This document shows, piece after piece, positions 44,023 through 53,120 of a stretch of 64,000 nt of DNA. The position numbers and the translations under genes were made by a program. Each line of letters begins with the position of its first letter. The stretch's first letter is position 1. The notes below the pieces were generated by a model. The model was not told the DNA's origin and did not search any database. It saw only the letters and a program-made list of their open reading frames with translations. The DNA is from Mycobacterium intermedium (GTDB taxonomy: Bacteria; Actinomycetota; Actinomycetes; Mycobacteriales; Mycobacteriaceae). The DNA is taken from positions 1-64,000 of the forward strand of contig NZ_MVHT01000028.1 of assembly GCF_002086275.1 (NCBI RefSeq). The letters are read 5' to 3'.

Positions 44023-45381
44023 ATGAGCGTTATCGCCTCAGGCCCGTTCATCGATTGGGAGGAGCTGACCGGCCAATCGGCGTTTGTCGTCGATCTCGTC
44101 AGCATCCCGATCTTCAGCGCGGTCGCCGGTCTGATCACCAACTGGACCGGAGTGATCATGCTCTTCGCGCCGGTCTTCTTTACCGGTTTCTACGTGCCGG
44201 GGTTGCGGGCAGTGTTCCCGTTCCTACCGCGCAAAGTGCAGATCCTGCCGATTTTTGCGCCCAACGGCATCCTGGGTTTCCAAGGGTTCATACCCTGTCG
44301 GGCCGAGAAAATGGCCAGCCTCATCGTCGATATGTCGATCGCTCGGATCGGCAGTATTCGAGATTTCTACGAGGAACTTGGGCCGGCCGAGCTCGCTGAC
44401 CGCTTGGCGGATGCTTTGCGGCCGAATATCCGGCAACTGGCCGAAGACATCATCGAGAGCGAACACCGCACGCTCTGGCGCAGCCTGCCTGTCGCCGTGC
44501 AGAACCAGACGCTGCGGAACCTGGACGAAAGGCTGCCGCAAATCTCACGGCGAGTGTTCGCGAAGATCGGCGACAATATCAGCGACCTGCTGAACGTGAA
44601 GTTGATGGTGGTCAACCACTTGCGCCGGAACCCGGCGGTTCTGGTCGGCATCATCAAGGGCATGGGCGCCCCGGAGCTGCGCTTCATGATCAAGATCGGC
44701 GCCCTCGGGTTCTTCTTCGGCATCCCGCTAGCTCTCTACATCTCGTGGGTGCGCGAGGCCCATCCGCCCGTCTTGAGCGCCATCCCGATGTGGCTGGTTG
44801 TGCTTGCCGGCGCGGCGCTGATCGGGATCGTGGTCAACTACCTTGCGGTCAAGGTGGTCTTCGAGCCCGGTGACCCGCAACCCCGCTACCGATACCCGTG
44901 GAAGCAGGGGCTGTTCCCCAAGCGCCAGCACGAGGCCGCCGCCGAAATTTCGCTCATGCTCGCCCGCGAGGTGATGACGGTTCCGAACTTCGCCAATGAG
45001 CTGTTGTTCGGAGCGAGTGGTGATAAGACCGCTCTGCTTATCGAGGAAGCGGTGGCGGAAGAAGTCGAGCAGCTCCTTACCCCGATAGCCACCGTGACCG
45101 CTCGGTCGCTTGGAATAGTCAACGTCGGAGTCCTGGAGCGGAAAGCCAGTCTGGCGGCGGTGGAGCTGGCGCCGGAATTATTGTCGTTCGACGAGTTCAG
45201 CGAGCGGCGGGAAAAGAAGATCGCGGACTTTGCAACCGAAAAATTCCGTGCCCTGCCACCGCACGAGTTTTCCGAGATGCTGTATTCGGCCATCGAACAA
45301 GATGCGTGGTTGCTCTACGTTCACGGCGGGGTGTTGGGCATCGCAGTGGGCGCGCTGCACCTGCTGCTATTCGGGTGGTAA
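44023..45381 (+). CDS. DUF445-family membrane protein
   Basis: A 452-residue membrane protein. The DUF445 hallmark occurs twice: TNWTGVIMLF near the N-terminal helix and VNYLAVKVVFEP after the central helices. This family shows two hydrophobic ends around long amphipathic helical regions. Hydrophobic segments lie at about residues 22-60, 225-245, 255-280 and the last 20 residues. No function is established; relatives are linked to envelope or division-site proteins. ATG 44023 has a strong GGAGGA site. It ends 20 bases from the convergent Abi-alpha gene. Confidence 0.82.
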   Translation: MSVIASGPFIDWEELTGQSAFVVDLVSIPIFSAVAGLITNWTGVIMLFAPVFFTGFYVPGLRAVFPFLPRKVQILPIFAPNGILGFQGFIPCRAEKMASLIVDMSIARIGSIRDFYEELGPAELADRLADALRPNIRQLAEDIIESEHRTLWRSLPVAVQNQTLRNLDERLPQISRRVFAKIGDNISDLLNVKLMVVNHLRRNPAVLVGIIKGMGAPELRFMIKIGALGFFFGIPLALYISWVREAHPPVLSAIPMWLVVLAGAALIGIVVNYLAVKVVFEPGDPQPRYRYPWKQGLFPKRQHEAAAEISLMLAREVMTVPNFANELLFGASGDKTALLIEEAVAEEVEQLLTPIATVTARSLGIVNVGVLERKASLAAVELAPELLSFDEFSERREKKIADFATEKFRALPPHEFSEMLYSAIEQDAWLLYVHGGVLGIAVGALHLLLFGW

Positions 45382-45401
45382 ACGCCCCAAATCAGCCCAA
45401 A

Positions 45402-46550
45402 TCAGCTGGGCGGACCCTTCCCGATGATCTTGTCCTGACGACCGTCGGTAGCCCAACCGCCGCCGTTGTACCCTTCGGTGTCGATGCACGCGGCCACGAA
45501 TTGCTTGCCGAATGATGTCAGTGAAATGCTGCGGTAAACACTGATAGATCTCGGTGCCCGAGCCATGGCCGCGACGGCCGCCGGTTGAACTTCTAATAAC
45601 GCGTAACGCCGGTAATCTTCTACGGGCTCTTTGGAAAAGTCGATCAAGCCCAAACGATTAAGGTTGGCCAGATAGTGGTAACCCCGATCAAGCCATTTAC
45701 ATCCCGCCATTTCGGTGATCATGTTGACACCACCGGCTAACTTGACAGAACCAACCTGGAAGAGGGTTTTCGTCCGCACATCGATAGCTGGCTGCGTTCC
45801 AGCTACGGCCAGAAAACGAAGAATTCGCGCCTCGTCCGGAAGTAGTTCGTCGAGAATGTTCGAAAATGAGGGATGCACATCCCGACGCGAATATTCGGGC
45901 TTACAGGAAACCCGAATTAGCGCCTCGCCCCGCTTCTTCAACTCGGCGGTTTCATCCCGGACGCCGGTGGTGCCCAGGAACGAGCTGACGACGTTGTCGA
46001 TGGCCGCTGACGGTGCGACGCCGTGTTGCACCTGTTGCACCTGGCGCAGCGTCTCAGCAAACATGCCGACCGGGCGGGAGGCGACGCGGCTCATCGTGCC
46101 CAGCAGCCCACCCTTGTTGCCTTCTGCGGCCGGTGCGGGCTCGGCGTGCTCGACTGGCGCCGGCGCCGGCGACGTCTTGGCCGGCGTGGCCGCCGAGCCA
46201 TTGGACTCCGGGGCGCTCTGCTCCCCGTCCAGGGCCGCAGCGGGTAGCACGGCGGCCTCGATCTCAACCACCTCCCGGGGCGACGTGCCGTTGGCCGCCG
46301 CCGCGATCTCACGCACCGCGGAGTTCGAATTCGACAGGTAATTAATGAGGTTCGTGAATCCGGTGACCGCGTCGCGCGGATGGGTCACCGCACGCAACGT
46401 CTGTACGAACAGGCCTCTCGTGTGTTCGACGACGCCTGCCGCGTCCCGAAGCGCGGTAGAGAATTGTGCGTACGCCTCCAACTCGGCGGGGCGGTGAGTT
46501 TCGCCGTCCTGGGCCAACTCCCTGCCGGTCTGGCCGTTCGATTCGCTCAT
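45402..46550 (-). CDS. Abi-alpha / DUF4393 family protein
   Basis: A 382-residue protein. The C-terminal half matches the DUF4393 (Abi-alpha) pattern (HPSFSNILDELLPDEARILR, then VAGTQPAIDVRT). The N-terminal 130 residues are hydrophilic with an Ala/Pro-rich linker, and there is no signal peptide. The family is named for an abortive-infection protein of lactococci, but many actinobacterial members have no tested phage role. It is divergent from the mce operon, separated by a 554-base spacer. Confidence 0.75.
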   Translation of the reverse strand: MSESNGQTGRELAQDGETHRPAELEAYAQFSTALRDAAGVVEHTRGLFVQTLRAVTHPRDAVTGFTNLINYLSNSNSAVREIAAAANGTSPREVVEIEAAVLPAAALDGEQSAPESNGSAATPAKTSPAPAPVEHAEPAPAAEGNKGGLLGTMSRVASRPVGMFAETLRQVQQVQHGVAPSAAIDNVVSSFLGTTGVRDETAELKKRGEALIRVSCKPEYSRRDVHPSFSNILDELLPDEARILRFLAVAGTQPAIDVRTKTLFQVGSVKLAGGVNMITEMAGCKWLDRGYHYLANLNRLGLIDFSKEPVEDYRRYALLEVQPAAVAAMARAPRSISVYRSISLTSFGKQFVAACIDTEGYNGGGWATDGRQDKIIGKGPPS

Positions 46551-47104
46551 GTTCTACCTGCTCACAGATCTTGTGCGTCAGATCACATTAGTTGGTGGTG
46601 GTCCGAAGTGTAACCGCTTGTCGGACCGTCGCGAGCAATCGGACGGCAATATTCGGCACCCGTTGATCAGAGCGCTTCAGCTGCGATACGCAAAGGGGCG
46701 GTGCGGGCGAGACGAGCGAACTTCGTCGGCCGGTGTAAAGGGGCCGTCCCGGGTCGCACAAGCCAGGGTTCCCGCGCCGTCGTTAGCCCGTCTGAACAGC
46801 TTGTTTGCCATCGGCGGTCGCAACTATCACCAAACCTGCAGAAGCGATAAATGGCGCGCAGGAGAGTGCTGTCAAAAATGTGGACAGACACGACTATAAC
46901 GGTTGTATAACTGTTACGTCTCTATTCAATAACGTACTCAGCGGCACTATGCGGACTCAATACCATCCCTTCATCACTCCTAACCCGGCGTTGATCAAGG
47001 GAACCTCGAATGTCGCGAATCTGTACAAAGCCATGTTTTTTGTGTGCAGAGCTGGCTTTGTCGGCGGTAGCGACTGATACGGGCCGTCGCGCGCCAGGGA
47101 GTCG
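46551..47104. other. Divergent regulatory region Abi-alpha gene / mce operon (554 bp)
   Basis: No credible gene is present; the largest open frame (46805-47077) has no ribosome site and an unlikely composition. The part 46830-47050 is clearly AT-richer than its surroundings, as expected for a promoter region and for Lsr2 binding. It contains TGTC...GACA (46870-46886) and two AACnGTT units (see next entry). Confidence 0.55.
46897..46915. promoter_or_regulatory. Paired AACnGTT motifs upstream of the mce operon
   Basis: TAACGGTT (46897-46904) and TAACTGTT (46908-46915) are direct repeats exactly 11 bases apart, one turn of the helix, and each core AACnGTT is itself a palindrome. This looks like a cooperative operator. 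It is not a KstR box, which needs two bases between AAC and GTT. Confidence 0.4.
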
Positions 47105-48019
47105 GTGCTGTTGAGTTCACTCGCGGAAACAAAAGCTTCGGCTCAGCCACCTGCTCCGGTAGCCCCGGCCACGCCGGTACGGCGGCCCGGGCGGCCCCGC
47201 CTCGCGACGCTGGCCGGGCCATGGCGTTGGTTGGTACGGCGGACCGACCAAGGTCTGCAGACCCTCGGCCGATTCTTCGAGTTGGGCGCGCAGTCCCTGA
47301 TCTACTTGAGCACCGACATCCTTCGACTTCGCCATCCGTGGCGGGAAACGCTTAACCAGGCCGCGTTCATCGTCGGTGTCACCGCGATACCTGCGTTGCT
47401 GATAGCCGTCCCCTTCGGAGTGATCATCGCGGTGCAGGTCGGCAACCTCATTCAGCAAATCGGTGCGACGTCGATCTCGGGCGCGGTCGGCGGCCTTGGT
47501 GTGATCGGCCAAGCCGCACCGATCATGGCGGCACTGCTGCTGGGCGGCGCAGCCAGCTCGGCGATGACCACCGACCTGGGTTCACGCTCCATTCGTGACG
47601 AGGTTGATGCGTTGCGGGTCATGGGCATCGACCCGGTCCAACGACTTGTCACGCCGCGTCTGGCCGCGATCATCCTGCTTGCACCGGTGCTTTGCATCTT
47701 CATCATCTTCATGGGCCTGGCGGCGGGCTACGTGGTCAACGTGGGTTACCAGTCCGGTACCCCGGGTAGCTACATCGCCTCCTTCGGGTCGTATGCGACC
47801 GTTGGCGACGTCGGGGTGGCGCTGGCCAAGACGTGGCTCTTCGGCATCATCGTCACCCTGATCGCTTGCCAGCGCGGCCTTGAGACGCGCAAGGGCGGCC
47901 CGCGCGGCGTGGCCGACTCGGTCAACGCGGCCGTTGTGCTGGGCGTTGTTACGGTCTTCGTTCTGAACCTGGGCATCACCGCTCTGGTTGCCACGTTCAT
48001 GCCAACGAAGGTGGGTTGA
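47105..48019 (+). CDS. YrbE A-type Mce permease (MlaE family)
   Basis: First permease of the mce lipid importer. Up to 304 residues with a Pro-rich, basic cytoplasmic N-terminus of about 50 residues and then the MlaE fold of five to six helices. The family's cytoplasmic coupling segment is DLGSRSIRDEVDALRVMGIDP. A GTG at 47105 has GGGAG only three bases before it; a TTG at 47111 has better spacing and may be the real start. The partner ATPase (MceG) is encoded elsewhere in mycobacteria. The stop overlaps the next start (TGATG). Confidence 0.92.
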   Translation: MLLSSLAETKASAQPPAPVAPATPVRRPGRPRLATLAGPWRWLVRRTDQGLQTLGRFFELGAQSLIYLSTDILRLRHPWRETLNQAAFIVGVTAIPALLIAVPFGVIIAVQVGNLIQQIGATSISGAVGGLGVIGQAAPIMAALLLGGAASSAMTTDLGSRSIRDEVDALRVMGIDPVQRLVTPRLAAIILLAPVLCIFIIFMGLAAGYVVNVGYQSGTPGSYIASFGSYATVGDVGVALAKTWLFGIIVTLIACQRGLETRKGGPRGVADSVNAAVVLGVVTVFVLNLGITALVATFMPTKVG

Positions 48020-48885
48020 TGGCCGCCCCATCGCGGCATATGCCGCACGGTATGGCCGCGTCGCTGCGGGCCGGCTATTTGGTGTTCAACCGCGGCGGGT
48101 CAGTCTTCGAACGCCTCGGTCACCAGGCCACCTTCCTGGCCCAAGTGATCGCTTCGCTGCCGCGCACCATCACGCGCTACCGGCGGCAAACCGGGACGAT
48201 TCTGGTCGACATGATCTGGGGCAACGGCTCGATCATCGTCGGCGGCGGCACCATCGGCGTGCTGGCGTTCATGGGTGTCGCGATCGGTGGCGCGGTTGGG
48301 CTCGTCGGCTACGCCGTCCTGGACATGGTCGGGATGGGTCCGCTCACCGGCTTCATCTCTGCCTACGCGAACACGCGGGAACTGGCGCCGATGGTCGCGG
48401 CCATCGGCTTCGGGGCCCAGGCCGCCACCAGGATGACCGCCGAAATCGGCAGCATGCGAATCGCAGAAGAGATCGACGCACTGGAGGTTCAGGGCATCCC
48501 GGCCATTCCTTACGTTGTGACTACCCGCGTCCTCGCCGGGATCATTACCATCATCCCGCTGTACTTGTTCACGCTGGCGTTGAGCTATCTGTCCTGCGCG
48601 CTGATGGTGAGCCTGCATCAGGCGTCCGGCACCTACACCCACTACTTCGACATGTTCATGCAGCCATCCGACGTGGTGTACTCGGCGATCAAGGCGGTCG
48701 TCTTCGTCGTCTTGATCATCGGGATCCACTGCTATGAGGGGTTTTACGCGAGCGGCGGGCCGGAGGGCGTCGGACGCGCCTCAGGACGGGCGATCCGCGC
48801 CAGCCTGATCACCATCGTGGTCTCGGACATGTTGCTGACCTTGCTGTTCTGGGGCAACAACCCCGGGTTAAGGCTGTCGGGGTAG
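48019..48885 (+). CDS. YrbE B-type Mce permease (MlaE family)
   Basis: Second permease of the importer, 288 residues. The same MlaE fold carries the coupling segment EIGSMRIAEEIDALEVQGIP, matching the A-type protein. The ATG at 48019 shares one base with the upstream TGA; a TTG three bases before is possible. mceA follows after three bases. In M. tuberculosis each mce locus has one A and one B permease, as here. Confidence 0.94.
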   Translation: MAAPSRHMPHGMAASLRAGYLVFNRGGSVFERLGHQATFLAQVIASLPRTITRYRRQTGTILVDMIWGNGSIIVGGGTIGVLAFMGVAIGGAVGLVGYAVLDMVGMGPLTGFISAYANTRELAPMVAAIGFGAQAATRMTAEIGSMRIAEEIDALEVQGIPAIPYVVTTRVLAGIITIIPLYLFTLALSYLSCALMVSLHQASGTYTHYFDMFMQPSDVVYSAIKAVVFVVLIIGIHCYEGFYASGGPEGVGRASGRAIRASLITIVVSDMLLTLLFWGNNPGLRLSG

Positions 48886-48888
48886 GCC

Positions 48889-49965
48889 ATGCCGACATTT
48901 CTCACCCGAACCGCTCGGCCCCCCAGCGTCGGCACGCTGCGACTCCGCGGCCTGATTGTCGCCGTGGTGCTGGCCGTTGGGGGCGTCTTTGTGTACCAGG
49001 CGACCACCGGGAAGTATGTCGACACCTTCAAATTGACCATGATCGCCAACACAATTGGCGAGGGATTGGCACCCGGGGCCGAGGTGAAGTTCCACGGCAT
49101 GGCCATTGGGTCGGTCAAGCAACTCGAAACCATCGGCTACAACAAACAGAGAATGACGGTGCTGCTCGACCCTCGCCAGGCGAAGGCGCTCACGTCAGAC
49201 ACGATCGCACGGTTTACCTCGTCGAATCTCTTTGGCACGACCGAGGTTGAGCTCGTCAGCGAGGGCAAGGGGCCTCCGTTGCGTCCGAATCAGACGTTGA
49301 CGGTGCGCACCGACGTTCAGCCGGCCACGATTACCGAGTTGCTGCGTGAGGGTCAACGTCTCAGCCGGATTCTCGACACACCGGAGCTCAATCACGTCAT
49401 CGAAGTCTTGCGCGACCACGCCGATCTCGTCGAGCCGGCCACCAAGGCAGGGCTGGACATCGCGAAGATCCTCGCCGACTCGCAGACAATGCCGCTGTCG
49501 CACTCGCTTTCGGTGCTCGCGTCGTTCTTGAACGGTCTGGGCCCGGTTCTCCCCGCCCTGAACCTGGCACCCGACCTGGTCAATTCGATGAGCTTCCTGA
49601 ATGCGCCGGGTGGCGTGGACCGCACCAACCTGGTCATGCGCCAAACCGGCCAGCTGCTGGGCGATGTCGGCGACATCGTGTTGCGGAACAACCCGTGGCT
49701 CATCCCGCTGATGAACGGAACGATGAACGCCGCGGTCCCCGGGATGTACGCGCTGGGCAGCCTGGCGCCGGCCTACGACCGCATCTCCGGGTTACTCGAT
49801 CGCACCAGCACCGCGTTTCCGATGGTCGACGGCGACGTGCGGATGCGCGTTGAGGTAATCATGAACACCGCGCCGGGCATCGCGGCTGCGCTGCCTGGGC
49901 CTGCGCCAGAACTGCCTGGGCCGCCGCCTGGGCTGCCTGGACCGCCGCCAGGGGGTGACGAATGA
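48889..49965 (+). CDS. MceA-type protein
   Basis: First of six Mce subunits, 358 residues. One N-terminal transmembrane helix (about residues 20-40) is followed by the MCE/MlaD domain (about 45-125, with GAEVKFHGMAIGSVKQLE) and helical needle segments. The C-terminus is a short Pro/Gly repeat (LPGPPPG units), also visible as near-repeats in the DNA. The six subunits are thought to form a hetero-hexameric tube carrying lipids across the periplasm. I cannot assign the operon to a numbered Mce subgroup by eye. Confidence 0.92.
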   Translation: MPTFLTRTARPPSVGTLRLRGLIVAVVLAVGGVFVYQATTGKYVDTFKLTMIANTIGEGLAPGAEVKFHGMAIGSVKQLETIGYNKQRMTVLLDPRQAKALTSDTIARFTSSNLFGTTEVELVSEGKGPPLRPNQTLTVRTDVQPATITELLREGQRLSRILDTPELNHVIEVLRDHADLVEPATKAGLDIAKILADSQTMPLSHSLSVLASFLNGLGPVLPALNLAPDLVNSMSFLNAPGGVDRTNLVMRQTGQLLGDVGDIVLRNNPWLIPLMNGTMNAAVPGMYALGSLAPAYDRISGLLDRTSTAFPMVDGDVRMRVEVIMNTAPGIAAALPGPAPELPGPPPGLPGPPPGGDE

Positions 49966-50975
49966 AAAAGCTGACCAGCTCTGTCTTTTGGGTTGCGCTA
50001 TTCACGACCGTCGCCACGGTGTGCGGGCTGATGCTGCTGACCGCCCTGCGCAATCCGGTCAGTGGAACGGTCAACCACTACTCGGCGGTCTTCACCGACG
50101 TTTCCGGCCTGGACGCTGGCAACGACGTCCGAATCGCCGGCGTGCAGGTAGGCAAGGTTGAGGCGATCCGCCTCGAAGGCCAGATGGCCAGGGTCGATTT
50201 CACCGCGTTGAGCGCCCACCCCGTGTACAAGGACACAGTCGTCGCCGTGCGATTCCAGAATCTGCTGGGACAGCGCTACCTGGAGCTGGTGCAATCTGGC
50301 GCCGCGGGTGAACGGCTGGCCACCGGGGCCACCGTCCCCGTCGGGCAGACCATCCCGTCGTTCGACATCACCAAGCTGTTCAACGGATTCCGCCCGGTGT
50401 TCGACACGCTCGACGCGGCCCAGATCAATCAATTTGGCGAAAACCTGCTCCGGCTGATCCAGGGTGATGACAGCGGCCTCGGCCCGCTGCTGCACGACCT
50501 GGACACCATCACGACGTTCGCCGCAAACCGGCAGTCCGCCATCAAGGTGCTGCTACGCAACCTCGGCGAGATATCGAATGATCTAGGCGGCAAGTCCCAG
50601 CAGCTGTTCCGCGTCATCAGCACACTGAACGGGTTGCTGGCCTCTTTTACGGCCAAAGCCAACGACTTCAATACCTCGCTGGACATCGAACTGCCGTTGA
50701 TGCGCAGTCTGGTCCACACCCTGCAATACGCCGAACGCACGTTTGACGGAACGACAGTGCCGGCCTACGACCTGGTGAGCCGGATGTTTCCGCAGACGCC
50801 GACGATCATCGCCGGCTTGTCGCTGGTGCCCTCCCTGATCGAGGGACTGCGCGGCTCACTTGTCGACGAAGGGCCAACCACCCCCACCTTTACCTGCACC
50901 AACGGTGAGGTTCACCTGCCCAACATTGGCGAAGTGTCCTTCGGGCAGCAGGATTTGGTGGTGTGCCAGCAGTGA
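49962..50975 (+). CDS. MceB-type protein
   Basis: A 337-residue Mce subunit with an N-terminal membrane helix (VALFTTVATVCGLMLLTAL), the MCE domain with GNDVRIAGVQVGKVEAI, and a helical C-terminal part. The end carries two Cys residues (FTCTNG, VVCQQ), a feature of several Mce proteins. ATG overlaps the mceA stop by four bases, and the next gene overlaps its stop. Confidence 0.93.
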   Translation: MKKLTSSVFWVALFTTVATVCGLMLLTALRNPVSGTVNHYSAVFTDVSGLDAGNDVRIAGVQVGKVEAIRLEGQMARVDFTALSAHPVYKDTVVAVRFQNLLGQRYLELVQSGAAGERLATGATVPVGQTIPSFDITKLFNGFRPVFDTLDAAQINQFGENLLRLIQGDDSGLGPLLHDLDTITTFAANRQSAIKVLLRNLGEISNDLGGKSQQLFRVISTLNGLLASFTAKANDFNTSLDIELPLMRSLVHTLQYAERTFDGTTVPAYDLVSRMFPQTPTIIAGLSLVPSLIEGLRGSLVDEGPTTPTFTCTNGEVHLPNIGEVSFGQQDLVVCQQ

Positions 50976-51985
50976 GAGCGCACATCGGGAAGAACTGGGG
51001 CCGGGTCCTCGACGACCGTGAAACGGCGAAACGCAGTCGTCGGCACGGCGTCATCGGCATCATCGTCATCATTATCGCGCTGGTCATCCCCGTCGTTGCC
51101 TTCCTCAATCCCCTTGGCGAGAAAAGCTATACGGCCAATGCCACCCATTCGGGCGGTGTGCGCAGCGGTGACGACGTGCGCATCGCCGGGGTGCCGGTCG
51201 GGGAGGTCACCAGCGTCAAGCTCGCGGGCAATCTTGTGCAGATCAAGTTCAACGTGAAGGACTCGGTCTTCGTCGGTTCGGAGTCCACGCTCGAAGTCAG
51301 GCTGCTGACGCCGGTGGGCGGGCATTACGTGGCGCTTAGCTCCCAGGGTGCGGTGCCGTTGGGGCAGAAGGTGATTCCACCCGGGCACGTCAAAGCCGCG
51401 TTCGAGACCAGCGATCTCATTCAGTCGGTGACCCCGCTGGTCAGGGACGTCAACGGCAAGGTCTTGCACGACACCTTCACCGAGGTAGCCAACGCCGCCA
51501 ACAAGTATCCCAACGCGTTGCGCGAGATCGTGCATTCGGCCAATGAGCTGACCAGGTTCTTGAGCAGGATGTCCGATGACGTGGATCGCGGACTGGGCTT
51601 TGTCAACGATGCGATCAGTTCCCTAACCACCAATCGCGAGCATCTTCTCGCGCTGATCGAGCAATTCGCCTTGGTCGGGCGCGGTTATACGTCTAGGGCA
51701 GTGGACATCATCGAGTTCTTCACGCTGCTAAGCGAGTTGACCCGCATCGTGGACCGCATCATGGTGTTCTATAGCCGCGAGGTCGCGCCCTCGGTCAACG
51801 GTATCGACGACATTTTCGACACCCTGTTCACCCACCCCGACCGCATCGGCCGCGCCGCCGACGGCCTGGGGCAGATCCTCAACATCGTGGTGCCGATGCT
51901 CAGCGGGAACGGCGTCGCCGTGAATGACCATTTCCTGGTACCCGGACAAGACCTCTGTCTGCCCAACCTCATGAGGCACTGCTGA
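50972..51985 (+). CDS. MceC-type protein
   Basis: A 337-residue Mce subunit. A basic N-terminus precedes a membrane helix (about 25-45), and the MCE domain has GDDVRIAGVPVGEVTSV. Helical segments follow, and the end has a Cys pair (DLCLPNLMRHC). The GTG at 50972 overlaps the mceB stop (GTGA); a GTG at 50963 is an alternative adding three residues. It is shorter than many MceC proteins, which often have a long Pro-rich tail; that tail is absent here. Confidence 0.93.
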   Translation: MRAHIGKNWGRVLDDRETAKRSRRHGVIGIIVIIIALVIPVVAFLNPLGEKSYTANATHSGGVRSGDDVRIAGVPVGEVTSVKLAGNLVQIKFNVKDSVFVGSESTLEVRLLTPVGGHYVALSSQGAVPLGQKVIPPGHVKAAFETSDLIQSVTPLVRDVNGKVLHDTFTEVANAANKYPNALREIVHSANELTRFLSRMSDDVDRGLGFVNDAISSLTTNREHLLALIEQFALVGRGYTSRAVDIIEFFTLLSELTRIVDRIMVFYSREVAPSVNGIDDIFDTLFTHPDRIGRAADGLGQILNIVVPMLSGNGVAVNDHFLVPGQDLCLPNLMRHC

Positions 51986-51986
51986 T

Positions 51987-53120
51987 ATGACCAGGAAACG
52001 CCTTTTCGTTGCGGTGGTGGTAGCGGCCGCGTTGATTGCCGCCGGTGTGACCGGAGCCAAACTGGCGCTCCCGAAGATGAACGACACCAAGGCGTTGTGC
52101 GCCGAATTCACCGACGCCGTCGGCCTTTACCCGGGTAATAAGGTCCAGTTGCTGGGCATCGAAGTGGGTGGGGTAACGGCGGTCACGAACAAACCCGACT
52201 TCGTGCAGGTCGACTTCACCGTCCCCAAGGACCTCGACCTCCCGGCCGACGTCGGGGCCGTCACCTACTCACAATCGATCGTCACGGACCGGCATGTCGA
52301 ATTGACCAAGCCCTACAGCGGTGGGCCGAAATTCACCGGTTCGCAGTGCATCAAGTTGGAAAGCACCAAGACTCCGCTCGGCATCAGCGAAACCTTTGCG
52401 GCCGCGGACAAACTGGTGGATAACTTGCTGGACGCCCCGCCGGGGACGGACCCGTCGAAGTCGCCGGGCGCCCAAGCCATCAACGACACCCTCCGCGTGG
52501 TGAGTCGCTCGTTGGAAGGCACCGGCACGGAGCTCAATCAGACGCTGCGCGATCTGGTCACCATCATCGGCGACCCGCATCTGGCAGACGCCCACACCCG
52601 CGAACTCGTCGACAACGGCGAGCTGCTCACCTCATCTTTGCTGCAGAACTGGGGCAACGTCGCGACCGCGTTGGTCACCCTGCCTGGCAGCCTCGCGATG
52701 ATCGAAGGACTCGCCGACGGCTTCGGATCGGCGCTGCACGATCTCGCGCACGCGCTGCCGATCTTGGTAGATGCGCTGAATCGATTCGCGCCCAGGGTGT
52801 ATCACAACATCACCGACAAACTGATCCCCTGGCTCAGGGACATTCTCAACGCCTATACCCCGAACATTGTCGGGACCATCAATTCGTGGTCGCAGTTCAG
52901 CAATTGGGTCACCGATACGGTCCCGCCGTCGTGGGGAACGCACAATGTCCCGTATTTGCCGCCGCAGGTGGCGGTTTCGCCGCCACAGGTCAGTGCGATC
53001 TGCAGCGTGCTGCGCGAGCGGAAAACGCCGGGTAGTGAAGCGGCGTGCGCGCCCGGCACCGCTTCGGATCCGGTCACCCTCGGTCTGACCGACCTCATCC
53101 TGGGGAACGCGCTGTCATGA
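51987..53120 (+). CDS. MceD-type protein
   Basis: A 377-residue Mce subunit with an N-terminal helix (LFVAVVVAAALIAAGVTG), an MCE domain with GNKVQLLGIEVGGVTAV, and a helical region. Cys residues occur in TKALCAEF, SQCIKLES, ISAICSVL and EAACAPGT. The C-terminus contains the DPVTLGLTDLILG segment. Start is one base after the mceC stop; the stop overlaps the lipoprotein start. Confidence 0.93.
   Translation: MTRKRLFVAVVVAAALIAAGVTGAKLALPKMNDTKALCAEFTDAVGLYPGNKVQLLGIEVGGVTAVTNKPDFVQVDFTVPKDLDLPADVGAVTYSQSIVTDRHVELTKPYSGGPKFTGSQCIKLESTKTPLGISETFAAADKLVDNLLDAPPGTDPSKSPGAQAINDTLRVVSRSLEGTGTELNQTLRDLVTIIGDPHLADAHTRELVDNGELLTSSLLQNWGNVATALVTLPGSLAMIEGLADGFGSALHDLAHALPILVDALNRFAPRVYHNITDKLIPWLRDILNAYTPNIVGTINSWSQFSNWVTDTVPPSWGTHNVPYLPPQVAVSPPQVSAICSVLRERKTPGSEAACAPGTASDPVTLGLTDLILGNALS

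Noticed and set aside
46805-47077. A 90-codon open frame upstream of the mce operon
   Set aside because: Composition is unlike local genes, there is no ribosome site, and it covers the AT-rich regulatory spacer.
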